Origin: Schaedlerella arabinosiphila | GTDB taxonomy: Bacteria > Bacillota > Clostridia > Lachnospirales > Lachnospiraceae | Length of the DNA: 64,000 bases | Direction of reading: 5' to 3' | Assembly: GCF_003885045.1 (NCBI RefSeq) | Contig: NZ_RHJS01000002.1 | Span: forward strand, 5,883,302-5,947,301 | Part shown: positions 35,243 through 44,014 of the stretch, piece by piece | Position numbering within the stretch: the first letter of the stretch is position 1 | Layout of the letters: each line of letters begins with the position of its first letter | Position numbers and translations under genes: made by a program | The notes under the pieces: model-generated | Seen by the model: the letters and a program-made list of their open reading frames with translations, nothing else | What the model was told of the DNA's origin: nothing | Databases searched by the model: none

Positions 35243-37969
35243 ATGAAGATCTATGATTTTACGATAGAATATCAAAGAGAGCCAAAGGGTTTAGGAGTGA
35301 AAAAACCACGTTTTTCGTGGAAACTGGAATCTGAGGAGAGAAATGTGCTGCAGGCTGCGTATCATCTATGGGTATTTAGCGATGGCAAACCAGTATGGGA
35401 CAGCGGCAGGATGGACTCTGCTCAGTCTGTTCTGATCCCTTACGGGGGCTTGGATCTGATGGAGGAAACGGAATATCAGGTCCATCTGGCAGTGGAAGAC
35501 AATCATGGCAGTCTGGCAGAAGCCGATACCCTATTTTCCACAGGGATTTATGAAACCGCACATTTTCAGGCAAAGATGATCACCCATGATTTCAGCGGGG
35601 AAGAAACTGCCTGTCCCGTGTTCTGCCGTTCTTTTACAGCGGCAAAACCGGTTGAAAAGGCCTGCCTTTATGCCACAGCCCATGGAGTTTATGAAATCAC
35701 GCTGAACGGGAAGCGGGTCGGGGATGCGTATATGTGTCCCGGCTGGACGGATTACCATAAACGGCTGCAGTATCAATACTATGATATTACCGATGGACTG
35801 TGCTCGGAGAATCAACTGGAAATGGCAGTCGGGAATGGATGGTATAAAGGGATCTTAAGTTTTGACTGTAAGCCTGACCGTTATGGGAACCGGGTGGGGG
35901 CATTTGCGGAGATCCATATTTTCTATACAGACGGCAGCAAGGAAGTCATTGTCACGGATACAGACTGGAAAGTAAGGACAGGACAGATCCGTTACAGTGA
36001 AATCTATATGGGAGAAACGCTGGATACATATGATGCCGAAATAAAGGAAGGAACAGTATCAGAGTCGCCGTTCGACCCCTCAGTTTTGGTTCCGCAGGAA
36101 AATGAACCGGTGCGCGTCACCGAGCGTATTGCCGCAAAGAAGATTTTTACAGACCCAAAAGGGAATCGGCTGGTGGATTTTGGACAAAACCTGACCGGTC
36201 TGGTGGAGTTGAAAATAAAAGGGGAAAAAGGACAGAAGGTGACCGTGCGCCATGCAGAGGTTTTGGACAAGGACGGTGTATTCTATACGGAAACGCTGCG
36301 TACAGCAAAATCTACGGATACCTATATCTTAAACGGAGAAGAACAGGTTTTGATGCCCCACTTTACATTCCACGGATTCCGATACATTGCCGTAGAGGGA
36401 ATCGAAACACTGCGTGCGGAGATGTTTACGGCCTGTGTGATGCACTCAGATATGAAAAAAACAGGATCTTTCCACTGCTCCAATCCGGCCGTCAATCAAT
36501 TACAGAGCAATATTGAGTGGGGGCTTCGGGATAACTTTTTTGATATTCCTTCCGACTGTCCCCAGAGGGATGAACGGCTTGGATGGATGGGGGACGCTCA
36601 GGTATTCTCGTGGACTGCGGCGTTTAACCGCAATACGGCTCTGTTTTTTTCAAAGTGGATGAAGGATGTGGCGGCAGCTTCATCTCTGGAAAAAGGAGTT
36701 CCCCATATTGTGCCGGATATTCAGGGAACCTACAGCTCTGCCGGATGGAGCGATGCCGCGGTGATTATTCCCTGGGTGATATACCAGACCTACGGGGATG
36801 AGCGGATTTTGGAGGAATCCTGGAAGTGCATGCATGAATGGGTAGATTATATCCATAATAGGGTCAATGAGGACGGCCTGTGGATGACCAATTACCAGTA
36901 TGGAGACTGGCTGGCTCTCGACCGGGAACAGGGAGATAAGAGTGTGGGGGCAACAGATGTATATCTGGTTGCAAACGCGTACTATCTATATGTCACCAGT
37001 CTCGTGGCACAGACCGCCAGAGTGTTGGGAAAGGAAGAAGATGCAGAGCATTATGAGGAATTGTATGCAAAAACACTGGAATCTTTTCGTGAGGAATACT
37101 ATACATCACGAGGCAGAATTGTCAGCGAGACGCAGACAGGGTGTGTGTTGTCTCTGTTTTTCGGACTGGCCAGGGAACAGGATCGGGAGAAAATTTTGAA
37201 TACGCTGGTTGCAAATATTGAGGATCATAAAAATCATTTAACTACAGGTTTTTTGGGAACACCTTATCTGTGCCATGCCTTATCGGATAACGGCGCTCAC
37301 CAGATGGCTTCGATTCTGTTTATGCGCGATGACTTTCCGTCATGGCTTTATGCGGTAAAGATGGGAGCCACTACCATTTGGGAGCGGTGGGATGCAATTA
37401 TGCCGGACGGTACCATGCTGCATCCGGGATTAAATTCCATGAACCATTATGCCTATGGTTCGATCGGAGACTGGATGTACCGGAAGATCGGCGGTATCAA
37501 TCAGATGGAAGCAGGATATCGCAGATTTTATGTAAGGCCCATGTTTGTACAGGGAATTGAGGAAGCAAGGACCGAGCTTGAAACACCCTATGGGAAAATT
37601 GTTTCCGCCTGGAGCTGCAGAAATAAAAAGATCCATGTGGAGATCCAGGTTCCCGCAAACACGTCGGCAGTAGTCTACCTGCCGGAGAAGGAAGAGGCAA
37701 TTAACGTCGGCTCCGGTACGTATGCTTATGACTATGCTACAGAGACCAGCCTAAAGGAGCTTCGGTTCAGCCTGGACAATACATTGGGCGAGATTATGGC
37801 AGAACCTTTGGGAAAGCAGATGCTGGACCAGATGGTGCCGGAATTGATGGCAAACCCGATGATCGAATATGCGAAACAAATGACTCTTGCAGAAGGAATC
37901 AGTTCAGCGCCGGATATCCGGCCTGCATATGAGGCTGTCATTCAGGCACTGAATGAGCAGGAGGTATAG
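35243..37969 (+). CDS. GH78 alpha-L-rhamnosidase
   Basis: 908 residues. N-terminal beta domains (LYATAHGVYEITLNGKRVGD, VDFGQNLTGLVELK) precede the (alpha/alpha)6 barrel with the family motif DIPSDCPQRDERLGWMGDAQ and GATTIWERWDAI. These hold the acidic residues for inverting hydrolysis of alpha-L-rhamnosides. After the usual C-terminal beta domain there is an extra helical tail of about 65 residues (LGEIMAEPLGKQ to VIQALNEQEV) not common in the family. It removes rhamnose from plant pectin side chains or from flavonoid or saponin glycosides. No signal peptide. Ends the second operon. Confidence 0.94.
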   Translation: MKIYDFTIEYQREPKGLGVKKPRFSWKLESEERNVLQAAYHLWVFSDGKPVWDSGRMDSAQSVLIPYGGLDLMEETEYQVHLAVEDNHGSLAEADTLFSTGIYETAHFQAKMITHDFSGEETACPVFCRSFTAAKPVEKACLYATAHGVYEITLNGKRVGDAYMCPGWTDYHKRLQYQYYDITDGLCSENQLEMAVGNGWYKGILSFDCKPDRYGNRVGAFAEIHIFYTDGSKEVIVTDTDWKVRTGQIRYSEIYMGETLDTYDAEIKEGTVSESPFDPSVLVPQENEPVRVTERIAAKKIFTDPKGNRLVDFGQNLTGLVELKIKGEKGQKVTVRHAEVLDKDGVFYTETLRTAKSTDTYILNGEEQVLMPHFTFHGFRYIAVEGIETLRAEMFTACVMHSDMKKTGSFHCSNPAVNQLQSNIEWGLRDNFFDIPSDCPQRDERLGWMGDAQVFSWTAAFNRNTALFFSKWMKDVAAASSLEKGVPHIVPDIQGTYSSAGWSDAAVIIPWVIYQTYGDERILEESWKCMHEWVDYIHNRVNEDGLWMTNYQYGDWLALDREQGDKSVGATDVYLVANAYYLYVTSLVAQTARVLGKEEDAEHYEELYAKTLESFREEYYTSRGRIVSETQTGCVLSLFFGLAREQDREKILNTLVANIEDHKNHLTTGFLGTPYLCHALSDNGAHQMASILFMRDDFPSWLYAVKMGATTIWERWDAIMPDGTMLHPGLNSMNHYAYGSIGDWMYRKIGGINQMEAGYRRFYVRPMFVQGIEEARTELETPYGKIVSAWSCRNKKIHVEIQVPANTSAVVYLPEKEEAINVGSGTYAYDYATETSLKELRFSLDNTLGEIMAEPLGKQMLDQMVPELMANPMIEYAKQMTLAEGISSAPDIRPAYEAVIQALNEQEV

Positions 37970-37975
37970 GATCAG

Positions 37976-38012
37976 GGAGGCGCTTTTCTGTATGAAAGCG
38001 TCTCCGATTTTT
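37976..38012 (+). terminator. Rho-independent terminator after the rhamnosidase gene
   Basis: GGAGGCGCTTTTC and GAAAGCGTCTCC form a long stem around a short loop, followed by GATTTTT. It marks the end of the sugar-utilisation island. The stretch 38013-38214 holds no gene that I can support. Confidence 0.85.
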
Positions 38013-38214
38013 CCGGCAAATATTCTGTTACGGACAAAAACCCGCCGTTTATGGACAAAACGGCAGAAACCTCAAATTTGTATTATCCTGTCAATGTAAT
38101 CAAACAAACAGAACACCGCAGACAATGCGGAAATATGTATTTGGTATAAGCTCACTCTCCGCAGCCGGAAACAAAGCTGTGGGGAGAAGGTGTTTCAGAA
38201 GGAGGTACAAATTA

Positions 38215-38385
38215 ATGCGTCACTTTTATTTGAGAATGGTAATGGGAATCATCTGGCTGCTTGCGGCAGCGGTTTCTTTGATCATGCTGAATATTCCGAA
38301 TGTGATTCTGTATATTGCATTGGGAATCGTGTTTTTCCGGTCAGCCTATTCTATACGGGACAAGGAAAAAGATAAAAGAAAATGA
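38215..38385 (+). CDS. Small two-helix membrane protein
   Basis: 56 residues; ATG 38215 lies after AAGGAGG. Two hydrophobic segments (MVMGIIWLLAAAVSLIML and VILYIALGIVFF) are followed by a highly charged tail ending RDKEKDKRK. The family is not recognised. It is encoded just upstream of an ABC ATPase and permease on the same strand and may be an accessory subunit. Confidence 0.65.
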   Translation: MRHFYLRMVMGIIWLLAAAVSLIMLNIPNVILYIALGIVFFRSAYSIRDKEKDKRK

Positions 38386-38481
38386 TCCGGTACGGGGCGA
38401 AAGCGTCTGAAACCTGAAACAATATCTTGGTGACAGTATTGAGACAAGAGAGGAACAGTCCATAGAACAGAGGTAAGTGTC

Positions 38482-39228
38482 ATGAATATTTTTACAAAAA
38501 AATCGGATCCATCAGGAGAGGCCCAAAAGCTTCTAATCCTAAAAAATTTAAGCGCATGGTATACACCGGAAAAACACGTCCTTTCCGACGTTTCCCTTGA
38601 ACTGGGTTCCAACGAGGTCGTGGGACTGATTGGTTTGAACGGAGCGGGAAAGACCACATTTATCAAGACCATTTCCGGGCTGCTTACCCGGTTTCAGGTG
38701 GAAACAGCCGTCTGGAACGGACGCGGTTTTTCGTTTCGGGATAAGGCTTTCAAGCAGGCGCGCTATACGGTTTTCGCGGAAGACCGTTCGTTCCAGTACT
38801 TTACCTTCCGCGAATACATTTCCTATGCGGCCGCGTCCTACGGGAAGAAGCTGCCGGATCTTTCGGAACTGATCCGGGGGTTTGGCTTTGAAGCATACAC
38901 GGATGTGCTTCTCAAAGAATTGTCCACAGGAAATCTGAAAAAAGCATATCTGATCACGGCATTTGCGCTGCGCCCGGAACTACTGCTGCTGGATGAACCG
39001 GTTAACGGTCTCGATTTTCAGAGCACCGAATACCTCTACCGGCAGATCAACGGATACCGGCAGTACGGAACGGTTTTGTTTTCCTCACACATTTTGGAAA
39101 GCATCTGCCTGACCTCTGACCGGGTGCTGGTACTGGAACAGGGACGGATTTCGCGAAGCTTTGCGGGGCAGGAGATTCAGGCGGATCGGATTCGGGAGGT
39201 GCTTGGAGAACATGAAACCACTTTTTGA
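38482..39228 (+). CDS. ABC transporter ATP-binding protein
   Basis: 248 residues. Walker A is GLNGAGKTT, Walker B is LLLLDEPVNGLDF, and the H-loop is SSHILESI. The signature is degenerate (LSTGNLKKAYLI in place of LSGGQ), as in many two-gene ABC-2 exporters of Clostridia. It overlaps the permease gene by 17 bp. Probably an exporter of a small molecule or peptide; substrate not known. Confidence 0.9.
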   Translation: MNIFTKKSDPSGEAQKLLILKNLSAWYTPEKHVLSDVSLELGSNEVVGLIGLNGAGKTTFIKTISGLLTRFQVETAVWNGRGFSFRDKAFKQARYTVFAEDRSFQYFTFREYISYAAASYGKKLPDLSELIRGFGFEAYTDVLLKELSTGNLKKAYLITAFALRPELLLLDEPVNGLDFQSTEYLYRQINGYRQYGTVLFSSHILESICLTSDRVLVLEQGRISRSFAGQEIQADRIREVLGEHETTF

Positions 39229-40273
39229 AAGTTATGGAAAAAATACCCTGTTTTCTGCAATTGCAAAGCAGTTATTCGGGAAAAAATATGAGCGGATTTC
39301 CCGGAGTCTGGCTCTGTGTATGATTCTTTTTACAGCGGTTTATGGGGCCGGGTTTCGGATACAGGTTTCCCCGGCAGTTCTGTTTCTGACGGCGTTCGTA
39401 TTCTCGGCGGGGATCATGTGGCAGGTATTAAATTCTTCCCAGAACGGGGAACTGTTTATGGGGCTGTTCATGCTGCCTTTTGACAACAGGAAAATGCTGA
39501 TTTCCTATGTACTGGCATTCGGCAGCTATACTCTGATTACGAAAACGGCTGTAGTATTTGCGCTGTTTTTCGCTCTGTCGCGGTGGGGCGCGGCGGAGAT
39601 CGGGGCGGCGGTTCTGCTGGCCTGCGCAGGATGTCTGGGGTCAGCCGGATTGTACATTGCAGCGCATATGGGGAAGGGCGTCCCTGGAAAAAGAATGGAT
39701 GCCTATATATTTTACCAGCCCCCGGCGTCACAGGGAAAAAAGAGGCGTATCGGGAGAAGGGGCGGCATCCTTTGGTACCTTCTGCGGTACGTCACGTCAA
39801 ATAAAAATTATCTGGCAAACACAGCGGGCCTCTGGCTGATCGCCTGTTTCCTCCCGCTGATGCTGGGGCAGTTTGAAGGGCTGGACACGCTGCCCATGGG
39901 CTTCGCGATTCTCAGTATGAATACCCCGATCTGCATCCTGCTGTCATGCGATCCCGGGCTGGAACAGGCGGTAAGGCTTCTGCCCGGGCAGGCGGTTCGT
40001 TTCTGCGGGGCGTATGGCCTGTTCATCGCCCTCGTAAATTTCACGGAGAGCAGCGTGTACCTGGTTAGCTGGCAGGCGATTCGCGGAGGGATCGGATGTG
40101 CAGATATTCTGACGGCAGCGGTATTTGCCATGGCCAGCGCCGCCATGTCGGTATTTCTGGAATGGAGACATCCGATCCGGGGCTGGAAGATTGAAAATGA
40201 CCTGTGGCATCATCTGCGGAAATATATTGTACCGCTGGTGATGCTGCTGGCTGGGGCATGGATTGGGATGTGA
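39212..40273 (+). CDS. ABC-2-type membrane protein, permease of the upstream ATPase
   Basis: 353 residues from ATG 39212, inside the end of the ATPase gene. About eight hydrophobic segments can be seen, including SLALCMILFTAVYGAGF, PAVLFLTAFVFSAGIMW, AAVLLACAGCLGSAGLYIA and VPLVMLLAGAWIGM. There is no known motif; overlap with the ATPase gene is the main support for its role as the membrane subunit. The family is not recognised. Confidence 0.75.
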   Translation: MKPLFESYGKNTLFSAIAKQLFGKKYERISRSLALCMILFTAVYGAGFRIQVSPAVLFLTAFVFSAGIMWQVLNSSQNGELFMGLFMLPFDNRKMLISYVLAFGSYTLITKTAVVFALFFALSRWGAAEIGAAVLLACAGCLGSAGLYIAAHMGKGVPGKRMDAYIFYQPPASQGKKRRIGRRGGILWYLLRYVTSNKNYLANTAGLWLIACFLPLMLGQFEGLDTLPMGFAILSMNTPICILLSCDPGLEQAVRLLPGQAVRFCGAYGLFIALVNFTESSVYLVSWQAIRGGIGCADILTAAVFAMASAAMSVFLEWRHPIRGWKIENDLWHHLRKYIVPLVMLLAGAWIGM

Positions 40274-40296
40274 GGAAAGGAGCAGAGGACAAAGTA

Positions 40297-40325
40297 TTGT
40301 TTTTTCCGTGCGCAGGACATATACT
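40297..40325 (+). promoter_or_regulatory. Promoter of the AAA/PD-(D/E)XK gene
   Basis: TTGTTT at 40297-40302 and TATACT at 40320-40325, 17-bp spacer, 40 bp before the ATG at 40365. Confidence 0.5.
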
Positions 40326-40364
40326 ATAGTTAGTAAGGGAAAAACGTAAAGGAGACCGTATGAG

Positions 40365-41951
40365 ATGCGTAAGTTTAACATAACTGCGGCATGCAGTCCG
40401 GATGTTCATTATATGGTGGATCTTCATTCCAGACTTTGTGACATTAAAGGCATGATTGATGAGGGGCAATATTTTGTGATCAGCCGTGCCAGACAATACG
40501 GAAAAACTACGATACTGAACGCGCTGGAGAAATTTTTAAGCAGCGATTATATTGTCGTGAGTTTGGATTTTCAGTTTTTGAGCCGTGAAGATTTCCAGGA
40601 CGCTTCAAGCTTTGTGGCCGCGTTTGCGCGTGAACTGTGGCAGATAAGGAGCTGCCGGCCTTATATGAGTAATGAAATACAGGATCGTCTGAACGCACTG
40701 AGAAATACACAGGAAAAAAGGTATTTACTTGCAGATCTGTTTGAATGCCTGAGTGATTGGTGCGATGAGGCCGAGAGGGCGGTTGTGCTGATGGTTGATG
40801 AGGTGGACAGTGCCAGCAGCAATCAGGTATTCCTTGACTTTCTGTCACAGCTTAGAGGATATTATATTCATCGGGACAAACGTCCGACATTTCAGTCGGT
40901 CATTCTGGCAGGGGTGCATGATATTCGGAACCTTCGTCAGAAAATCCGTCCGGATACAGAGCATAAGCATAACAGTCCGTGGAATATCGCATCCCGGTTT
41001 GACGTAGATATGAGCTTTTCTGTGAAAGACATTGCAGGTATGCTGAGCGATTATGAAAGCGACTGCCATACGGGAATGAATATTTCTGAAATTGCGCAGA
41101 CCCTTTATGAGTATACTTCTGGATATCCGGTTCTGGTTTCTAATATGTGTAAGCTGATGGATGAGGAGATTGCCGGATCAAAGCGTTACCCCACAAGGAC
41201 AGACGCCTGGACAAAGAACGGAATTTTAGAAGCGGAAAAAAGGATTTTGGCAGATAGAATCCCCTTGTTTGAAAGTATGATCAATAAGCTGGAAGACGAT
41301 GAAAAGCTGCGAAAACTGCTGTTTTCACTTTTGTTTGAAGGACGGAATATACCATATAATCCATATGACGCATCAATCCATTTGGCAGCGGTATATGGTT
41401 TCCTGAAAAATCAGGGAGGCGCTGCAGCGGTTGCAAATCGGATATTTGAAACAATGCTGTGCGACTGGTTTCTCTCGCAGGAAATTACAGAGAGCGATCT
41501 ATCAAAGGCAGGAGCTTTGGAAAAGAGCCAGTTCATCCGAAGCGGATACTTGGATATGGAGTTGGTTCTCAGGAAATTTGTCGAGCATTTTCACGATTTG
41601 TACGGCGACAGGCCAGAGGTGTTTTTAGAAGAAGATGGAAGGCGTTTTTTCCTGCTGTATCTTCGCCCAATCATCAATGGAGCGGGAAATTATTATATGG
41701 AAGCACAGACAAGAGACCAGAGGCGCACGGATGTGATTGTGGACTACAACAGTGAACAATTTATCCTGGAAATGAAGCTCTGGCATGGAGAGGAATATAA
41801 TGCCCGCGGAGAAAAGCAGCTTTTAGAATATCTGGATTACTATCATATTCAGAAGGGATATATGTTAAGCTTTAATTTTAACAAAAATAAGCAGATTGGT
41901 GTAAAAACGATTCGGGTGGAAGGAAAAACGATTGTGGAGGCTGTTGTGTAG
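40365..41951 (+). CDS. AAA-ATPase-like protein with PD-(D/E)XK nuclease domain (DUF1703 type)
   Basis: 528 residues. The N-terminal AAA-ATPase-like part (PF09820 type) has ISRARQYGKTTILNAL as Walker A and VVLMVDEVDSASSN as Walker B, followed by NSPWNIASRFDVDMSF. The C-terminal part (PF08011 type) carries RRTDVIVDYNSEQFILEMKL with the D and E-x-K of a PD-(D/E)XK fold and then HGEEYNARGEKQLLEYL. Such proteins are abundant in Bacteroidales and Clostridia; their role is not settled, with defence or selfish-element functions proposed. A paralogue starts at 62626. Confidence 0.9.
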   Translation: MRKFNITAACSPDVHYMVDLHSRLCDIKGMIDEGQYFVISRARQYGKTTILNALEKFLSSDYIVVSLDFQFLSREDFQDASSFVAAFARELWQIRSCRPYMSNEIQDRLNALRNTQEKRYLLADLFECLSDWCDEAERAVVLMVDEVDSASSNQVFLDFLSQLRGYYIHRDKRPTFQSVILAGVHDIRNLRQKIRPDTEHKHNSPWNIASRFDVDMSFSVKDIAGMLSDYESDCHTGMNISEIAQTLYEYTSGYPVLVSNMCKLMDEEIAGSKRYPTRTDAWTKNGILEAEKRILADRIPLFESMINKLEDDEKLRKLLFSLLFEGRNIPYNPYDASIHLAAVYGFLKNQGGAAAVANRIFETMLCDWFLSQEITESDLSKAGALEKSQFIRSGYLDMELVLRKFVEHFHDLYGDRPEVFLEEDGRRFFLLYLRPIINGAGNYYMEAQTRDQRRTDVIVDYNSEQFILEMKLWHGEEYNARGEKQLLEYLDYYHIQKGYMLSFNFNKNKQIGVKTIRVEGKTIVEAVV

Positions 41952-41999
41952 AGGTGCAGCATTTGGAGGAGCGAACCAGAAAAACAGTTTATAAACTAC

Positions 42000-42028
42000 G
42001 GATGCCGTGCGCCTGCCGCACGGCATCC
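42000..42028 (+). terminator. Bidirectional terminator-like hairpin between convergent genes
   Basis: GGATGCCGTGCG (42000-42011) and CGCACGGCATCC (42017-42028) pair perfectly over 12 bp around CCTGC. There is no T tract on either side. It sits between two convergent genes and probably stops transcription from both. Confidence 0.65.
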
Positions 42029-42042
42029 GTCCAGTCCATCCG

Positions 42043-42498
42043 TCACTCAATCTTACCGTCTAAAAACGAAATCAGGATATTTTGAGGGCTATCGTAATAA
42101 AAACTGCTGTTATAATCATCAATTTTGTCGCTTACAAAGGAATGATAAGCAAGAAAAAGGGCCTCTATGATAGAAACATGCTTCTCCCTTGCGATTCCCA
42201 GGATCAAACGCTTGTATACCTTCCCGATATCCCAATGGGTAGGTATCGAATATCCGCATTCCCCTACATTGTCAAAGCAGCCTTTCGTAATTCCTGCTTT
42301 TTCGATAAAATAATCGCTTACATGATCTATATTGTCGCTGTGATAAACGTCTGCAAGTTCATACATTTTCTGGATTGCGTTGGTACCAAGCGCATCCACA
42401 ACGTCCCGTCTTTTGTTATATGTCTTCCGCGCGATATAGTCGATCAGGCTGCATACAAAAAACAGATCATTTGAAGACTTCTCTTCTCTTCCTGTCAT
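42043..42498 (-). CDS. Partner of the DUF3990 protein, antitoxin-like
   Basis: 151 residues from ATG 42498 (reverse), with GGAGG upstream; a longer frame exists but lacks a site. The start overlaps the end of the DUF3990 gene (ATGA). It is soluble and mostly helical, with conserved-looking stretches NDLFFVCSLIDYIARKTYNK, GYSIPTHWDIGKVYKRLI and KIDDYNSSFYYDSP. The family lacks a name that I know, but proteins like it are encoded beside DUF3990 proteins in other Firmicutes. It is a likely immunity partner. Confidence 0.65.
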   Translation of the reverse strand: MTGREEKSSNDLFFVCSLIDYIARKTYNKRRDVVDALGTNAIQKMYELADVYHSDNIDHVSDYFIEKAGITKGCFDNVGECGYSIPTHWDIGKVYKRLILGIAREKHVSIIEALFLAYHSFVSDKIDDYNSSFYYDSPQNILISFLDGKIE

Positions 42499-42956
42499 TT
42501 TAATTCCTCCGCTTTTCGAAATTCCAGACATTTTAATGCCGCTTTCGTACTAAAACAAATCTGATGTGTGGGATACTTGAATTTTGCCAGAACCCAGAAC
42601 TGTTCCCGCGTAATAATACCATCTATATAATCAGCAATAAAGTTATAAATCTGGTCATCTGCCATTGCGCCGATCACAATATCGTATTGATGCGGTTTTC
42701 CGTTCCGGCAGCCTATGATAAAATCCAGCCATTCCTCGGTCATTTCTTCAAATTCCAGAATCTTAAGAGAAGTATCCATATGCACATCATAAAGATTTAC
42801 CACAGGCGTATCAAATCTTTTGGCCCAGCGGACGGCCTGTTCCTTGATCAATGTACAATAAAAACCTGTTCCAAAGTCTTTGGTATGCTTCCCTTTTATG
42901 ATTTTTGGAGAAGGAATTTCCTTATATCCGCCGTGGTAGACTGTCATTTTACCCAT
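42495..42956 (-). CDS. DUF3990 protein, ADP-ribosyltransferase-like toxin candidate
   Basis: 153 residues from ATG 42956 (reverse), GGGAGG upstream. The N-terminus VYHGGYKEIPSPKI followed by HTKDFGTGFYCT and KEQAVRWAKR is the DUF3990 hallmark; the H-x-x and F-G-x-G-F-Y segments resemble the NAD-binding core of ART-fold enzymes. A coupled downstream gene and two hairpins in the leader fit a toxin-antitoxin arrangement, with the toxin gene first. Toxicity has not been shown by anything in the sequence. Confidence 0.8.
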   Translation of the reverse strand: MGKMTVYHGGYKEIPSPKIIKGKHTKDFGTGFYCTLIKEQAVRWAKRFDTPVVNLYDVHMDTSLKILEFEEMTEEWLDFIIGCRNGKPHQYDIVIGAMADDQIYNFIADYIDGIITREQFWVLAKFKYPTHQICFSTKAALKCLEFRKAEELK

Positions 42957-42996
42957 AATAACCTCCCTGGTCTTTGAAACCAACCCTCCGGGGGAT

Positions 42997-43067
42997 GCGC
43001 AGCTACGCGCGCGGAACAAAAGCTGCGCTGCTAAAAAATGTAACAACACGGGAATGTGCGAAGCGCA
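42997..43067 (-). other. Hairpins in the leader of the DUF3990 gene
   Basis: GCGCAGCT (42997-43004) pairs with AGCTGCGC (43021-43028), and GTGCG-AAG-CGCAC follows at 43055-43067. They lie between the DUF3990 start and TATACT-like -10 elements near 43100-43120 on the reverse strand. They may affect expression of the pair. The rest of 42957-43298 holds the dispersed repeat at 43179 but no gene. Confidence 0.5.
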
Positions 43068-43178
43068 CTTTCGTTCGAAGCCGGAATCATCCGTATAATT
43101 CTTTATACCTCAGTATAGACCACATCCTCTGAAACGGCAACCTGAATTTAGAAGTATTGTAAAAAAGGTAAATATGCG

Positions 43179-43224
43179 GTTACCGTTCACAACCTTTGGG
43201 TGCGTCAGTAACAGCATCCAGCCC
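43179..43224 (+). repeat. Dispersed intergenic repeat, copy A
   Basis: Begins GTTACCGTTCACAACCTTTG and ends CAGTAACAGCATCCAGCCC. It is about 80 percent identical over 46 bp to the element at 58584-58629. GTTAC and GTAAC at its ends form an inverted repeat, so it may fold as a hairpin. Both copies are intergenic. Confidence 0.65.
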
Positions 43225-43298
43225 AGCCTGAACAGTAATATTTTTACGGCGCCGGCATATCATCAAGTAAAGAAGATATTGAGGAGACATTGTATAAA

Positions 43299-43847
43299 AT
43301 GGAACAAAATAAAGCCTGTCTGACCAATACCTGCAGCTTTGCAGGCATAAAACCGATCATGATGGATCTGCCTTATCCGCCGATCCAGGTGAGGAGGGAG
43401 AACCCCGCCTATGCAAACCTGCTGGGGATGGATTACTGCGGCCCGGTGTCGGAGCTGTCCGCGATTACCCAGTACATCAACAATGAAAACCGCATTTCCC
43501 ATGAAAGATGCCCCATGGCAAAGACGCTTCTGGGAATCGCGGTTGCGGAAATGATGCACCTGCAGAAGCTGGGCGAGCTGATCTGTCTGCTGGGCGGGAA
43601 GGTAGATTTTGTGGCAAGGCCGTACAACGGGCGCCCCAGGATGTGGACACCGGAATACCTGACCATCCCGGAGCATGCGGGGAAGATGCTGCAGGCCGAT
43701 ATAGAGGCGGAAGAGGACGCCATCAAGCAGTACCATATGCATATCAAAATGATCGACGACGACTGCGTGAATGCAGTGCTGAGGCGGATCATACAGGATG
43801 AGGAGTACCATGTGATGCTGCTGCAGGCATTGGTGCGGGCCGGCTGA
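43299..43847 (+). CDS. Ferritin-like diiron protein (manganese catalase-like family)
   Basis: 182 residues from ATG 43299; GAGGAG lies upstream. A four-helix bundle with metal ligands is suggested by ELSAITQYI, AEMMHLQKLGELI, EAEEDAIKQYHMHI and DEEYHVMLLQAL, giving the E, E-x-x-H, E, E-x-x-H pattern. Similar small proteins in Firmicutes are annotated as ferritin-like or manganese catalase-like and may detoxify peroxide or handle iron. The N-terminal 40 residues with SYP-like prolines (LPYPPIQVRRENP) resemble spore-coat catalase relatives such as CotJC. Confidence 0.82.
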   Translation: MEQNKACLTNTCSFAGIKPIMMDLPYPPIQVRRENPAYANLLGMDYCGPVSELSAITQYINNENRISHERCPMAKTLLGIAVAEMMHLQKLGELICLLGGKVDFVARPYNGRPRMWTPEYLTIPEHAGKMLQADIEAEEDAIKQYHMHIKMIDDDCVNAVLRRIIQDEEYHVMLLQALVRAG

Positions 43848-43913
43848 TATTCTATCGGACTGCGGATTTTTTGCTTGCGCTGCAGCAACATTTATGTTTT
43901 AATACTTATATTC

Positions 43914-43949
43914 AAGGGCATCCCATTATGGCCATGATGGGGTGCCCTT
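43914..43949 (+). terminator. Terminator-like hairpin after the ferritin-like gene
   Basis: AAGGGCATCCCAT and ATGATGGGGTGCCCTT form a long imperfect stem ending at 43949. A T tract is absent; assignment rests on the stem and its position between genes. Confidence 0.6.
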
Positions 43950-44014
43950 AGATGTATTATAATGAAGAAATCTGCTGCGGGCCGGCATGGCGGCTGCGGA
44001 TTCCAGGAGGTTTT

